Assembly (NCBI GenBank): GCA_036785325.1
Contig: JAXIVH010000044.1
Location: 1,895,001 to 1,959,000, forward strand
Reading direction: 5' to 3'
Length of the DNA: 64,000 nucleotides
Source: Urophycis tenuis
Lineage: Eukaryota; Chordata; Actinopteri; Gadiformes; Phycidae
Position numbers and translations under genes: made by a program. Shown in pieces: positions 42,220-54,822 of the stretch. A model generated the notes under the pieces. The model saw nothing but the letters and a program-made list of their open reading frames with translations, was not told the DNA's origin and searched no databases. Position 1 is the first letter of the stretch. Each line of letters begins with the position of its first letter.

Positions 42220-45200
42220 AACAGAACACACATGAATCAGCTTATTATTTCGACGACCCGTGGGCAAATATAGTCATGCCATAGGCCGTTGGAAAGCTTA
42301 GATTTCCCCGCTTAAAATGAGCCCATCCGCAAGCAGTCTGGTTGCTCACAGACTAAACTGCGTCAGGTTGACTGAAGTCTACCCAGAAGCTAAAAACATA
42401 CCTTCAACGTTTCAATTAACATCAATCTTTCCTTACAGAACACAAATTAATCAGCTTAGTATTTCAACGACCCTTTGGTGAATATATTCTTGCCATACGC
42501 CGTTGGAAAGCTTAGATTTCCCCGCTTAAAATGAGCCCATCCGTGAGCAGTCTGGTTGCTCACAGACTAAACTGCGTCAGGTTGACTGAAGTCTACCCAG
42601 CAGCTAAAACATACCTTCAACGTTTCAATTAAGATCAATCTTTCAAAAAAGAACACAAATTAATTAGCTTAGTATTTCAACGACCCATGAGTCAATATAG
42701 TCTTGCCATACACCGTTGGAAAGCTTAGATTTCCCCGCTTAAAATGAGCCCATCCGCAAGCAGTCTGGTTGATCACAGACTAAACTGCCTCAGGTTGACT
42801 GAAGTCTACCCAGCAGCTAAAAACATACCTTCAACGTTTCAATTAACATCAATCTTTCCTTACAGAACGCAAATTAATTAGCTTAGTATTTCAACGACCC
42901 ATGAGTCAATATAGTCTTGCCATACGCCGTTGGAAAGCTTAGATTTCCCCGCTTAAAATGAGCCCATCCACGAGCAGTCTGGTTGATCACAGACTAAACT
43001 GCGTCAGGTTGACTGAAGTCTACCCAGCAGCTAAAAACATACCTTCAACGTTTCAATTAAGATCAATCTTTCCTTACAGAACACAAATTAATTAGCTTAG
43101 TATTTCAACGACCCATGAGTCAATATAGTCTTGCCATATGCCGTTGGAAAGCTTAGATTTCCCCGCTTAAAATGAGCCCATCCGCGAGCAGTCTGGTTGC
43201 TCACAGACAAAACTGCGTCAGGTTGACTGAAGTCTGCCCAGCACCTAAAAACATACCTTCAACGTTTCAATTAATATCTCTCTTTCCTTACAGAACACAA
43301 ATTAATTAGCTTAGTATTTCAACAACCCATGAGTCAATATAGTCTTGCCCTACGCCGTTGGAAAGCTTAGATTTCACCGCTTAAAATGAGCCCATCTGCG
43401 AGCAGTCTGGTTGATCACAGACCAAACTGCGTCAGGTTGACTGAAGTCTACCCAGCAGCTAAAAGCATACCTTCAACGTTTCAATTAACATCAATCTTTC
43501 CTTACAGAACACAAATTAATTAGCTTAGTATTTCAACGACCCTTTGGTGAATATAGTCACGCCATACGCCGTTGGAAAGCTTAGATTTCCCCGCTTAAAA
43601 TGAGCCCATCCGCGAGCAGTCTGGTTGATCACAGACTAAACTGTGTCAGGTTGACTGAAGTCTACCCAGCAGCTAAAAGCATACCTTCAACGTTTCAATT
43701 AACATCAATCTTTCCTTACAGAACACAAATTAATTAGCTTAGTATTTCAACGACCCATGAGTCAATATAGTCTTGCCATACGCCGTTGAAAAGCTTAGAT
43801 TTCCCTGCTAATAATGAGCCCATCCCCGAGCAATTTGGATGCTCACAGAAAAAACTGCGTCAGGTTGACTGAAGTCTACCCAGCAGCTAAAAACATACCT
43901 TCAATGTTTCAATTAAGATCAATCTTTCCTTACAGAACACAAATTAATTAGCTTAGTATTTCAACGACCCATGAGTCAATATAGTCTTGCCATACGCCAT
44001 TGGAAAGCTTAGATTTCCCCGCTTAAAATGAGCTCATCCCCGAGCAATGTGGTAGCTCACAGACAAAACTGCGTCAGGTTGACTGAGTCTACCCAGCAGC
44101 TAAAAACATACCTTCAACGTTTCAATTAACATCAATCTTTCCTTACAGAACACAAATTAATTAGCTTAGTATTTCAATGACCCATGAGTCAATATAGTCT
44201 TGCCATACGCCGTTGGAAAGCTTAGATTTTCCCGCTTAAAATGAGCCCATCCGCGAGCAGTCTGGTTGATCACAGACTAAACTGCATCAGGTTGACTGAA
44301 GTCTACCCAGCAGCTAAAAACATACCTTCAACGTTTCAATTAAGATCAATCTTTCCTTACAGAACACAAATTAATTAGCTTAGTATTTCAACGACACATG
44401 AGTCAATATAGTCTTGCCATACACCGTTGGAAAGCTGAGATTTCCCCGCTTAAAATGAGCCCATACACGAGCAGTCTGGTTGCTAACAGACTAAACTGCG
44501 TCAGGTTGACTGAAGTCTACCCAGCAGCTAAAAACATACCTTCAACGTTTCAATTAACATCAATCTTTCCTTACAGAACACAAATTAATTAGCTTAGTAT
44601 TTCAACGACCCATGAGTCAATATAGTCTTGCCATATGCCGTTGGAAAGCTTAGATTTCCCCGCTTAAAATGAGCCCATCCGCGAGCAGTCTGGTTGATCA
44701 CAGACTAAACTGCGTCAGGTTGACTGAAGTCTACCCAGCAGCTAAAAACATACCTTCAACGTTTCAATTAAGATCAATCTTTCCTTACAGAACACAAATT
44801 AATTAGCTTAGTATTTCAACGACACATGAGTCAATATAGTCTTGCCATACACCGTTGGAAAGCTGAGATTTCCCCGCTTAAAATGAGCCCATCCACGAGC
44901 AGTCTGGTTGCTAACAGACTAAACTGCGTCAGGTTGACTGAAGTCTACCCAGCAGCTAAAAACATACCTTCAACGTTTCAATTAACATCAATCTTTCCTT
45001 ACAGAACACAAATTAATTAGCTTAGTATTTCAACGACCCATGAGTCAATATAGTCTTGCCATATGCTGTTGGAAAGCTTAGATTTCCCCGCTTAAAATGA
45101 GCCCATCCGCGAGCAGTCTGGTTGCTAACAGACTAAACTGCGTCAGGTTGACTGAAGTCTACCCAGCAGCTAAAAACATACCTTCAACGTTTCAATTAAC

Positions 45201-47480
45201 ATCAATCTTTCCTTACAGAACACAAATTAATTAGCTTAGTATTTCAACGACACATGAGTCAATATAGTCTTGCCATACACCGTTGGAAAGCTGAGATTTC
45301 CCCGCTTAAAATGAGCCCATCCACGAGCAGTCTGGTTGCTAACAGACTAAACTGCGTCAGGTTGACTGAAGTCTACCCAGCAGCTAAAAACATACCTTCA
45401 ACGTTTCAATTAACATCAATCTTTCCTTACAGAACACAAATTAATTAGCTTAGTATTTCAACGACCCATGAGTCGATATAGTCTTGCCATACGCCGTTGG
45501 AAAGCTTAGATTTCCCCGCTTAAAATGAGCCCACCCGCGAGCAGTCTGGTTGCTCACAGACTAAACTGCGTCAGGTTGACAGAAGTCTACCCAGCAGCTA
45601 AAAACATACCTTCAACGTTTCAATTAAGATCAATCTTTCCTTACAGAACACAAATTAATTAGCTTATTATATCAACGAACCATGAGTCAATATAGTCTTG
45701 CCATACGCCGTTGGAAAGCTTAGATTTCCCCGCTTAAAATGAGCCCATCCCCGAGCAATTTGGTTGCTCACAGACAAAACTGCGTCAGGTTGACTGAAGT
45801 CTACACAGCAGCTAAAAACATACCTTCAACGTTTCAATTAAGATCAATCTTTCCTAACAGAACAAAAATTAATTAGCTTAGTATTTCAACGACCCATGAG
45901 TCAATATAGTCTTGCCATACGCCGTTGGAAAGCTTAAATTTCCCCGCTTAAAATGAGCCCATCCCCGAGCAATTTGGTTGCTCACAGACAAAACTGCGTC
46001 AGGTTGACTGAAGTCTACACAGCAGCTAAAAACATACCTTCAACGTTTCAATTAAGATCAATCTTTCCTAACAGAACACAAATTAATTAGGTTAGTATTT
46101 CAACGACCCATGAGTCAATATAGTCTTGCCATACGCCGTTAGAAAGCTTAGATTTCCCCGCTCAAAATGAGCCCATCCGCGAGCAGTCTGGTTGATCACA
46201 GACTAAACTGCGTCAGGTTGACTGAAGTCTACCCAGCAGCTAAAAACATACCTTCAACGTTTCAATTAACATCAATCTTTCCTCACAGAACACAAATTAA
46301 TTAGCTTAGTATTTCAACGACCCATGAGTCAATATAGTCTTGCCATACGCCGTTGAAAAGCTTAGATTTCCCCGCTTGAATTGAGCCCATCCACGAGCAG
46401 TCTGGTTGCTCACAGACTAAACTGCGTCAGGTTGACTGAAGTCTACCCAGCAGCTTAAAACATACCTTCAACGTTTCAATTAACATCAATCTTTCCTTAC
46501 AGAACACAAATGAATTAGCTTAGTATTTCGACGACCCATGAGTCAATATAGTCTTGCCATACGCCGTTGGAAAGCTTAGATTTCCCCGCTTAAAATGAGC
46601 CCATCCGCGAGCAGTCTGGTTGCTCACAGACTAAACTGCGTCAGGTTGACTGAAGTCTACCCAGAAGCTAAAAACATACCTTCAACGTTTCAATTAACAT
46701 CAATCTTTCCTTACAGAACACAAATTAATTAGCTTAGTATTTCAACGACTCTTTGGTGAATATAGTCTTGCCATACACCGTTGGAAAGCTTAGATTTCCC
46801 CGCTTAAAATGAGCCCATCCCCGAGCAATTTGGTTGCTCACAGACAAAACTGCGTCAGGTTGACTGAAGTCTACCCAGCAGCTAAAAACATACCTTCAAC
46901 GTTTCAATTAAGATCAATCTTTCAATAAAGAACACAAATTAATTAGCTTAGTATTTCAACGACCCATGAGTCAATATAGTCTTGCCATACGCCGTTGGGA
47001 AGTTTAGATTTCCCCGCTTAAAATGAGCCCATCTGCGAGCAGTCTGGTTTATCACAGACTAAACTGCGTCAGGTTGACTGAAGTCTACCCAGCAGCTAAA
47101 AACATACCTTCAACGTTTCAACGTTTCAATTAAGATCAATCTTTCCTAACAGAACACAAATTAATTAGCTTAGTATTTCAACGACCCTTTGGTGAATATA
47201 ATCTTGCCATACACCTTTCGAAAGCTTAGATTTCCCCGCTTGAAATGAGCCCATTCCCGAGCAATTTGGTTGATCACAGACTAAACTGCGTCAGGTTGAC
47301 TGAAGTCTACCCAGCAGCTAAAAACATACCTTCAACGTTTCAATTAAGATCAATCTTTAAATAAAGAACACAAATTAATTAGCTTAGTATTTCAACGACC
47401 CATGATTCAATATAGTCTTGCCATACGCCGTTGGAAAGCTTGGATTTCCCCGCTTAAAATGAGCCCAAAATGTATCATTG
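42220..47480. repeat. 214-bp satellite array B, about 24-25 units
   Basis: Same unit as array A. The part 45.45-47.0 kb reproduces 39.84-41.4 kb unit by unit. At 44.40-45.45 kb three copies of a 428-bp dimer follow one another. Confidence 0.97.
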
Positions 47481-47584
47481 AAGCCATCATTGAGACTTTT
47501 TTTTTTTAATTATACCGCATGAACATGGGTCTGCAATAAAGCTTTATATATATTTATGTGTGTGTGTGTGTTTTAATCACTTAC

Positions 47585-48088
47585 TTGGGACGGCATGATC
47601 CCACATCGCTGTGAAGGGACGGCGTTAACGAGGTGGGCGTGCAACCCCTCGAGAGAGTTGCTGCCTCGCCGGCACTTGTACTTGTTCAGCCGGATGCCGT
47701 TCTTCACAACCACCTTCACAGAGACAAACAGCTGTATGCCAGGGGGGTCCTGTAACACACAACCTATTGCAAGGTCCTCATTTATGCTGGTGTAATTTTG
47801 AAATGTTACCATATACAAGTTTGAATGGTTTTGACACACGATGACTGCAGAGACAGCTGCAGGATGGCCCTGGATGCAGGACGGAGGGGGCCTGTGGCTG
47901 TGCGGGGAGGACCAGCGGTATGGGTGCTGCCGACACAGGGGGCGGGCAGGCCACAGGCTGACGCAGCAGGAGGCCTCGGCTGGAGGCGGGTGGGCGCAGG
48001 AGGCTTCGGCCGGGTGGAGGACGACAACGCAGTGGGCTGAACGGGCCGGTTGGTGGGAGTCACAGGCTCTGGCTCATCAACAAATAAT
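47585..48088 (-). pseudogene. Repeated exon cassette, copy 5 (frame broken)
   Basis: 504 bp, 6,053 bp from copy 4 with the same phase break. It differs from copy 4 by a handful of bases, including N to Y in TFQNYTSINED. Confidence 0.6.
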
Positions 48089-48269
48089 CTGGAAATATAA
48101 AATACACACGTGATCAGTATTGATATTGATATCTTTTATAAGAACACTGTTCATACTGTTTACACTTTTTATACAACTGTTTATACAATGTCCATACTGT
48201 TTATTTATTAATGTTTATCACTGACAATAAAGGTGACTTGGTATGACTTGTGTGCTATTTTCTTTCCAC

Positions 48270-48810
48270 AGTCAACAGAACACACATGAATCAGCTTATT
48301 ATTTCGACGACCCGTGGGCAAATATAGTCTTGCCATACGCCGTTGAAAAGCTTAGATTTCCCCGCTTAAAATGAGCCCATCCGCGAGCAGTCTGGTTGAT
48401 CACAGACTACACTGCGTCAGGTTGACTGAAGTCTACCCAGCAGCTAAAAACATACCTTCAACGTTTCAATTAACATCAATCTTTCCTTACAGAACACAAA
48501 TTAATTAGCTTAGTATTTCAACGACCCTTTGGTGAATATAGTCTTGCCATACGCCGTTGGAAAGCTTAGATTTCCCCGCTTATAATGAGCCCATCCCAGA
48601 GCAATTTGGTTGCTCACAGACAAAACTGCGTCAGGTTGACTGAAGTCTACCCAGCAGCTAAAAACATACCTTCAACGTTTCAATTAAGATCAATCTTTCA
48701 ATAAAGAACACAAATTAGCTTAGTATTTCAACGACCCATGAGTCAATATAGTCTTGCCATACGCCGCTGGAAAGCTTAGATATCCCCGCTTAAAATGACC
48801 CCAAAATGTA
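48270..48810. repeat. 214-bp satellite, about 2.5 units
   Basis: Short array between cassettes 5 and 6, with the usual edges. Confidence 0.9.
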
Positions 48811-48922
48811 TCATTGAAGCCATCATTGAGACTTTTCTTTTTAAATTATACCGCATGAACATGGGTCTGCAATAAAGCTTTATATATATTTATGTGTGTG
48901 TATGTGTGTTTTAATCACTTAC

Positions 48923-49401
48923 TTGGAACGGCATGATCCCACATCGCTGTGAAGGGACGGCGTTAACGAGGTGGGCGTGCAACCCCTCGAGAGAGTTGCT
49001 GCCTCGCCGGCACATGTACTTGTTCAGCCGGATGCCGTTCTTCACAACCACCTTCACAGAGACATACAGCTGTATGCCAGGGGGGTCCTGTAACACACAA
49101 CCTATTGCAAGGTCCTCATTTATGCTGGTGTCATTTTGAAATGTTACCATATACAAGTTAGAATGGTTTTGACACACGATGACTGCAGAGACAGCTGCAG
49201 GATGGCCGACGAAGCAGGACGGAGGGGGCCTGTTGCTGTGCGGGGAGGACCAGCGGCTGGCGCAGCAGGCTGACGCAGCAGGAGGCCTCGGCTGGAGGCG
49301 GGTGGGCGCAGGAGGCTTCGGCCGGGTGGAGGACGACAACACAGTGGGCTGAACGGGCCGGTTTGGTGGGAGTCACAGGCTCTGGCTCATCAACAAATAA
49401 T
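48923..49401 (-). pseudogene. Repeated exon cassette, copy 6 (rearranged, mostly open)
   Basis: 479 bp. A different deletion in the Pro-rich part lets one frame run from SSSTRPKPPAPTRLQPRPP through VSAVIVCQNHSNLYMVTFQN to MPFQ, but an extra T near 49,362 puts the first codons (VDEPEPVTPT) in another frame. It is the 5'-most copy on the minus strand. Confidence 0.55.
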
Positions 49402-49559
49402 CTGGAAATATAAAATACACACGTGAACAGTATTGATATTGATATCTTTCATAAGAACACTGTTCATACTGTTTACACGTTTTATACAACTGTTTATACA
49501 ATGTCCATACTGTTTATTTATTAATGTTTATCACTGACAATAAAGGTGACTTGGTATGA

Positions 49560-49690
49560 CTTGTGTGCTATTTTCTTTCCACAGCCAACAGAACACACAT
49601 GAATCAGCTTATTATTTTGACGACGCGTGGGCGAATAGTCATGCCATACACCGTTGGAAAGCTTAGATTGCCACGATTAACACGAGATCA
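49560..49690. repeat. Truncated terminal satellite unit
   Basis: Starts with the cacagccaacagaac edge and decays after cgttggaaagcttaga. It marks the right end of the main array. Confidence 0.8.
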
Positions 49691-49699
49691 TCTGCTACG

Positions 49700-51200
49700 A
49701 GTCATATGCTTGTGTAACCAAACAGTAGAATAATAATTCAGAGTCCTGATAGCAGTTTACTATCCATCCCAGGATTTATTAAAAACAATATCTGGGACCA
49801 AAGTACATCACACCTCGTAATGGCTTGGAACATTCAAGTATCAAAATATCAATGAGGGTGGTTATGTATCACAAATGGTATTTAAATGAACATTTAAATA
49901 CATTGACTTTTTTTTTTTTTCAGTGTTTCACTCCATAAACAAACAAACAAAACAAAAGTATCTTTTCAGGTAAATATCAATTGTCCATTCAGGTAAGTAT
50001 CAAAAGTTTATCCTTCAAAAAGAAAACAACAAAATGGCTGGCCAGCAAAAATATATATAGAGCTCTTTTATATTTTGTAGTTGATGTGTATGTAGTGCAA
50101 AGGGGGATTTGGGCTAGGACTGTTTGCCTGAAGAAGGGCCAAGGGTGGCGCGAAGACGTCTCCTCTGCAGCCACCGGGACACCTGGACAGTCTCTCTCCC
50201 CTCTCTCTCTCTCTTCTGCAGCCAACCGTCGCGTGCAACGTGTTGGACTATCAATGGAAAATTACAGTGCTAAGGGTATTGTACCAGAGCACGGAGGCAA
50301 CGTGTTGAACTGTGCAGTAACCAGGCATCACTGAGCCCGCGATTCCCACTCATAACAAGTCACATTATGAGTAATTTACACAAGAGTAAAAATAAATAAC
50401 ATTTAGAGAAAATAAAAAAAATACTTTGCTTCACAGCATAGCTTGATAGCATTCTGCTTCATTCAAATCACGCAGTATGTGCGTAGCATTACATATCAGC
50501 AAATCAATTATCTTAATTTGGCTATTTAGCTCCACTTTGATATATTGAAATCATCAGGGAAACATTAACAACATAACATATGAACTATTGAAGCTCACCT
50601 ATCAATGGAAAATTACAGTGCTAAGGGTATTGTACCGGAGCACGGAGGCAACGTGTTGAACTGTGCAGTAACCAGGCATCACTGAGCCCGCGATTACCAC
50701 TGGAGGCGGAAAACAGCTGGGTGTCGTAAAACAAACTGTCGTGATGCTTCTTAAAGGCCATGCACACAAAATAGAAACGGAACTGATAACAAATCACTCG
50801 TTACCCCTGGGTTACACTTGCTCAGAGACAAAACGGCGATAGGTTGAATGAAGTCTACCCAGCGGCTAAAAACATAGCTTCAACGTCAACGGAATCGTTT
50901 CTCTTTCTACGAAATCGATACAGCTAAATACATACCTTAACGAAAAGTCGAATTATTAACTCGCAAAGGATGAAGATCATCAAATTCACCTTAGTTGAAT
51001 CCTCCGTTGGCAGTGGACAGCAATGACCGTGACTAGTACGTATGAGTCGTAAAAACATTAGGTGACGTATTCCGATCCTCGCTCAGCGATTGGTCCGTTG
51101 AGCGCCGAGGTCTGCTCAGCATCGCTCCGCCATTGGCCGATCGCTGCTCAACTCTGCTCAGCTTTGGTCAACCATCGGTCGGTTAGCGTGAGCTTAGGGA
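49700..51200. other. Array flank: 97-bp duplication and decayed satellite
   Basis: The stretch ctatcaatggaaaattacag plus ~77 bp occurs at 50,250-50,346 and 50,600-50,696 almost unchanged. At 50,815-50,900 a diverged satellite piece is visible (cagagacaaaacggcgatag, then tgaatgaagtctacccagcg). No gene was recognised. Confidence 0.65.
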
Positions 51201-51204
51201 CTTG

Positions 51205-51400
51205 GCGGAGAGTTTGCCTGACGAAGGCGAACGACCCCCCCCCCCCCCCCCCATATGTGTATGTCTGCAGACCCGGAGGCTGCAGATTCACGACCGCAGA
51301 TCTACGACCGCACAGTGCCACCTACTGGGAGGAGTATGTGCCTGCTGCAGATTCACGACCGCAGATCTCCGACCGCAGATCTAAGACCTCACAGTGCCTG
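51205..51400 (+). repeat. Left arm of a dispersed repeat shared with 55.2-55.4 kb
   Basis: It has gagagtttgcctgacgaagg, a poly-C run, then tctgcagacccggaggctgc and cgaccgcagatct repeats. The second part recurs in inverted orientation at 55,205-55,345, while the first part recurs in the same orientation at 55,357-55,400. Confidence 0.75.
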
Positions 51401-51699
51401 CCACATAATATATTTTATAATATTAGAGGTTTATTCCAGCCATATACTACTTAATATACTATTAACGGTATTTTCTGTCTAACTATAATATTTAAGGTTT
51501 ATTTCACCCAAATGTCAAAACAATTGTGATTCATGATATCCCATTATCATCCTAAAGATATTTTTTCACTAACTATAATATTTGAGGTTTATTCCACCAA
51601 AATGCCAAAACAATTGTGCTAATTGTGATAATACTACAGTTCCATATAGCTGTTATATCACTTTCCAGAACAAATCAATGACTGGATGAATGAAAGTTT

Positions 51700-52390
51700 T
51701 CTTCAATTAAACCACAACTAAACTGAGGTAATTGTTTTTGGCAATAAAGAAAAGACGATTGCTGTTAGTAAATACCACTGTCTTTAAAGACCAAATACCA
51801 AGTCTGAAACCTTGGTGTACTGATACACTCGGATCTGATTTTCAGCAGTCATCAAATCAATCACCAAAACAGCCTTCTACCAGCTGAAGAACACATCCAG
51901 AGTGAGAGGTCTCATGTCCCAAACAGATCAGGAGAAGCTGATCCATGCTTTTATGTCTAGTAGACTTAACTATTGTAATGGTCTGACAGGACTGCCCCAC
52001 AAGAGCATTAAACAGCTGCAGCTCATTCAGAATGCTGCAGCTCTGGTTCTTACTGACAAAGAGATCAGCGCATATTACTCCAGTTCAGAAGACTTCACTG
52101 GCTCCCAGGCAGCTATAGAATATACTTAAAAGTTCTGCTACTGGTCTATAAATCACAGAACTTATTCTGTAAGGACTTTGAATTATTTAAATCCTTTACT
52201 TATTTTAACGCTGTTGCATTATACTGCACTGTGTTTTAAATTAACCTCTATTTATGCATTTTCATGTTTTAAATGCTGTTTGTTCTTTGTTTTTAAATGC
52301 TTTTAAATGTTGAACTTTTAATCATGTAAACCACATTGAATTGCCTTGTGTATGAAATGTGCTGTATAAATAAATAAAGCTGCCAAAAAC
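51700..52390 (+). mobile_element. LINE-2-like fragment, 5'-truncated
   Basis: The plus-strand frame at 51,890-52,090 reads VRGLMSQTDQEKLIHAFMSS and RLNYCNGLTGLPHKSIKQLQ, then LIQNAAALVLT. This is the C-terminal end of the L2/Maui-type reverse transcriptase (SSRLDYCNGLFxGLPKKSIxxLQLIQNAAAR). The 3' end is the usual gaaatgtgctgtataaataa followed by ataaagctgcc. Confidence 0.85.
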
Positions 52391-52439
52391 ATACCAGAAA
52401 CATTTTACCTTAATATTTGTTCAGAAACATAGGACGCAC

Positions 52440-54380
52440 TTTTTTTTTCAAACATCCTTTTTATTTAACAAACAAAAATCAGTTTCCACAGGGCCAACAG
52501 TGCCTAGGGACTGGTCATCTTTTAAGTGAATGGCTGAGAGAAGGCAGGCTGCTGGGAGGACACACACAGGTCCATGACTCCTGAGAGAAAGAGAGAAAGA
52601 GATGCCAGAAAACAGAGTAGAAATAACATGTTATTGACATTTTTGACATTATTGACTTTTCCTCACCCTCCAATATTCAACCCCTAGATTGTGAAGTAGG
52701 TAACAGCACTACATACCAATTACAATTTCCCTTCTTTTCTCAATTGCCTGCCAATTCCTCTTTGAAACTCCTCCACTTCACTGAAATAGTAAATGGACAA
52801 GAAAATAATCACTGCTGGGTTAACAGAAATATTGGAAACACTTAAAATGGTACATTTATTAACTACTTCTTAATTAAGGTATTAACTAATATTAGCAAAT
52901 AGTTGATAAAGATTTCTGTTTAAAAAAAATAGTCTTACCTCTGATGATAAACGGGACCAGAGAGGAAGACCTGTTCAGCCTCCTGCAAGGACAAATTCTG
53001 CAGCACAGACAGGCCATATATGATGGCCTTCCAAAAGAGAAAGGTCACTTCAAAACTACAGAACAGCAAACCATTATACACTGGTCCATACACAAGTAGC
53101 ACCATTGTAGCCATGCTGTTTACATAGGCTTTGAAAGTACAGGAACATGAACAAATACATAACATGGTTAGACCTACCTCTGGAAATAGAACACCCAAGA
53201 TGAACTGCACTTCATCTGTGAAGCCCAGTTGTGTTGGTGTTCTATGCAGTACTGCCTTCAGAAAGGCAAACAGGATGTCCTGTTGTTCCTCACTGTCAAG
53301 GTAGACAGGCACCTGGAACGAGGACTTCAGAGGAAACCACTTAGAAGGCTTCCCGTTGAGCACACCCTATTGGCAAACCAAGACACAGGAACAATTACTT
53401 TGTGGGAATTGGGTCTTTGAGCCTATTGTATGATAGTTAATCACTGAACAGGCAGTAAATGTCAATTACATTAAATACATACAAACATTTAAGAAAAAAA
53501 TACAATAAATGAGCTGCATAGTTAAATATGTCTGTTGATGATATTCCTCACAAATGCTCTGGTGATTAATTTCTTTGAGTCAGTCAGTAATAAGAAAATG
53601 TGAACATTCTCAAAGTACCACCAAATGCTGCTCAGCCCCCTGTGACTGTAAAATGAAGTCCACAAGTCGCTTTTCTTCTGCGGTGCGGTCAATGACAGCC
53701 TGCATGTGATCTGCGGTGTGGTGGTGGACGTTGTTAGTGCCACTGCCAGTGTGGTGGAGGTTGTTGGTGCCACTGCCGGGGGCGTGGTGGAGGTTGTTGG
53801 TGCCACTGCCGGGGGCGTGGTGGAGGTTGTTGGTGCCACTGCCGGTGTGGTGGAGGTTGTTGGTGCCACTGCTGGGGGCGTGGTGGAGGTTGTTGGTGCC
53901 ACTGCTGGGGGAGTGGTTGCCAGAGATGGAAGGTTGTCACTGTGCTTCTTCTTGCACAAATCCAGATGTTTAATAAAATCTGGTTTGCGTAGAAGTGTTA
54001 CACCACAGTAGACACAATGATAGTGGAGCTGAAGCCGACATTCCAGTCCACATCTGTGAATGGTATATCCTTAAACATAAGAGCAAAGAATTAAGTATCA
54101 TTATATCATCAGTATTTTATTACAAAATCTCACTTATAAACACAAAATTTGAATCAAGTATGAAGTTGCAGCAACAATGTAACTACAAATATTTGCAAAC
54201 TTTACCTTCATGGCAAACAGCCCAGTTGAAATGGATGTCCAAATGTTCCATGCACTTACTCAACTTTGTTGGGATAAACAAAGTTGGGCTGCAGAAGGGA
54301 CAGTGAAAATGACGACAGCATGTCTTGCATCTGTCCAGTTGGGGCAAGGTTCGCCCTTTCTGTATCGTAATGTGAACCTT
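52440..54380 (-). CDS. C2H2-finger / PWWP3-C-terminal-like gene, partial model
   Basis: Minus-strand exons: about 54,378-54,206; 54,069 to about 53,618; 53,366-53,178; 53,027-52,939; possible last exon from 52,580. The first two encode paired fingers, FHCPFCSPTLFIP with HLDIHF, and HYHCVYCGVTLLRKPDFIKH. Then comes a Pro/Thr/Ala repeat. The rest reads VIDRTAEEKRLVDFILQSQG, WFPLKSSFQVPVYLDSEEQQ, GFTDEVQFILGVLFPE and AIIYGLSVLQNLSLQEAEQV. This resembles the C-terminal region of PWWP3A/3B proteins (VLLPEAIIxAI, AEEKYxxGP). Exon phases agree at three of four joins; the join across the minisatellite does not. An AATAAA on the minus strand lies near 52,460. The start codon was not identified. Confidence 0.6.
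53716..53915 (-). repeat. In-frame 33/30-bp coding minisatellite
   Basis: Six or so units encode PPAVAPTTSTT or PAVAPTTSTT on the minus strand. Units of 33 and 30 bp both keep the frame, suggesting selection on the protein. The frame that enters the repeat is not the one that leaves it into VIDRTAEEKRL, so one indel or a hidden splice is implied. Confidence 0.8.
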
Positions 54381-54769
54381 AAAAAGAGAGTGCCTAATTA
54401 GTCAAATGTAATATTTTTACACCGTTTTCAAGACATAAAATAGGCCTAAACCTAATAATGGACAAAAATACATTTATGATCTTCCCCGGATTATCTTAAT
54501 TTCCGTCCACAAAATCTCTATTATACGTCGGTCGGTGGTTATCTTTGGTCTACTTTATTAACTCGGTGATTACACAACACAGGTATGATCGAACTGCTAT
54601 ATCGTGGACTGGTGTTACTACCTTAAAGGTCCGGCTCCGGACAACCACACTTAGTTCCTACGCTCTGTATAACACCATTACAACACATATAATACATATA
54701 TAATACATTAACTGGTAGCATGGAGTAGGCTACACTGCCAATATGCATTTCTGCCATGTCATTTCAGAA

Positions 54770-54822
54770 AATGTAAAGTTTCATGCATTCAATCAATAAA
54801 GTATGTCTGTCTGTCTGTCTTA
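54770..54822 (+). repeat. LINE 3'-tail fragment with (TCTG)n
   Basis: caatcaataaagtatgtctg followed by TCTG repeats, the same tail as at 60,655-60,730. It is the common 3' end of fish L2-related elements. Confidence 0.7.

Noticed and set aside
44398..45448. Three identical 64-aa open frames spaced 428 bp
   Set aside because: They fall entirely within satellite units and vanish in most units through common variants; no coding signal.
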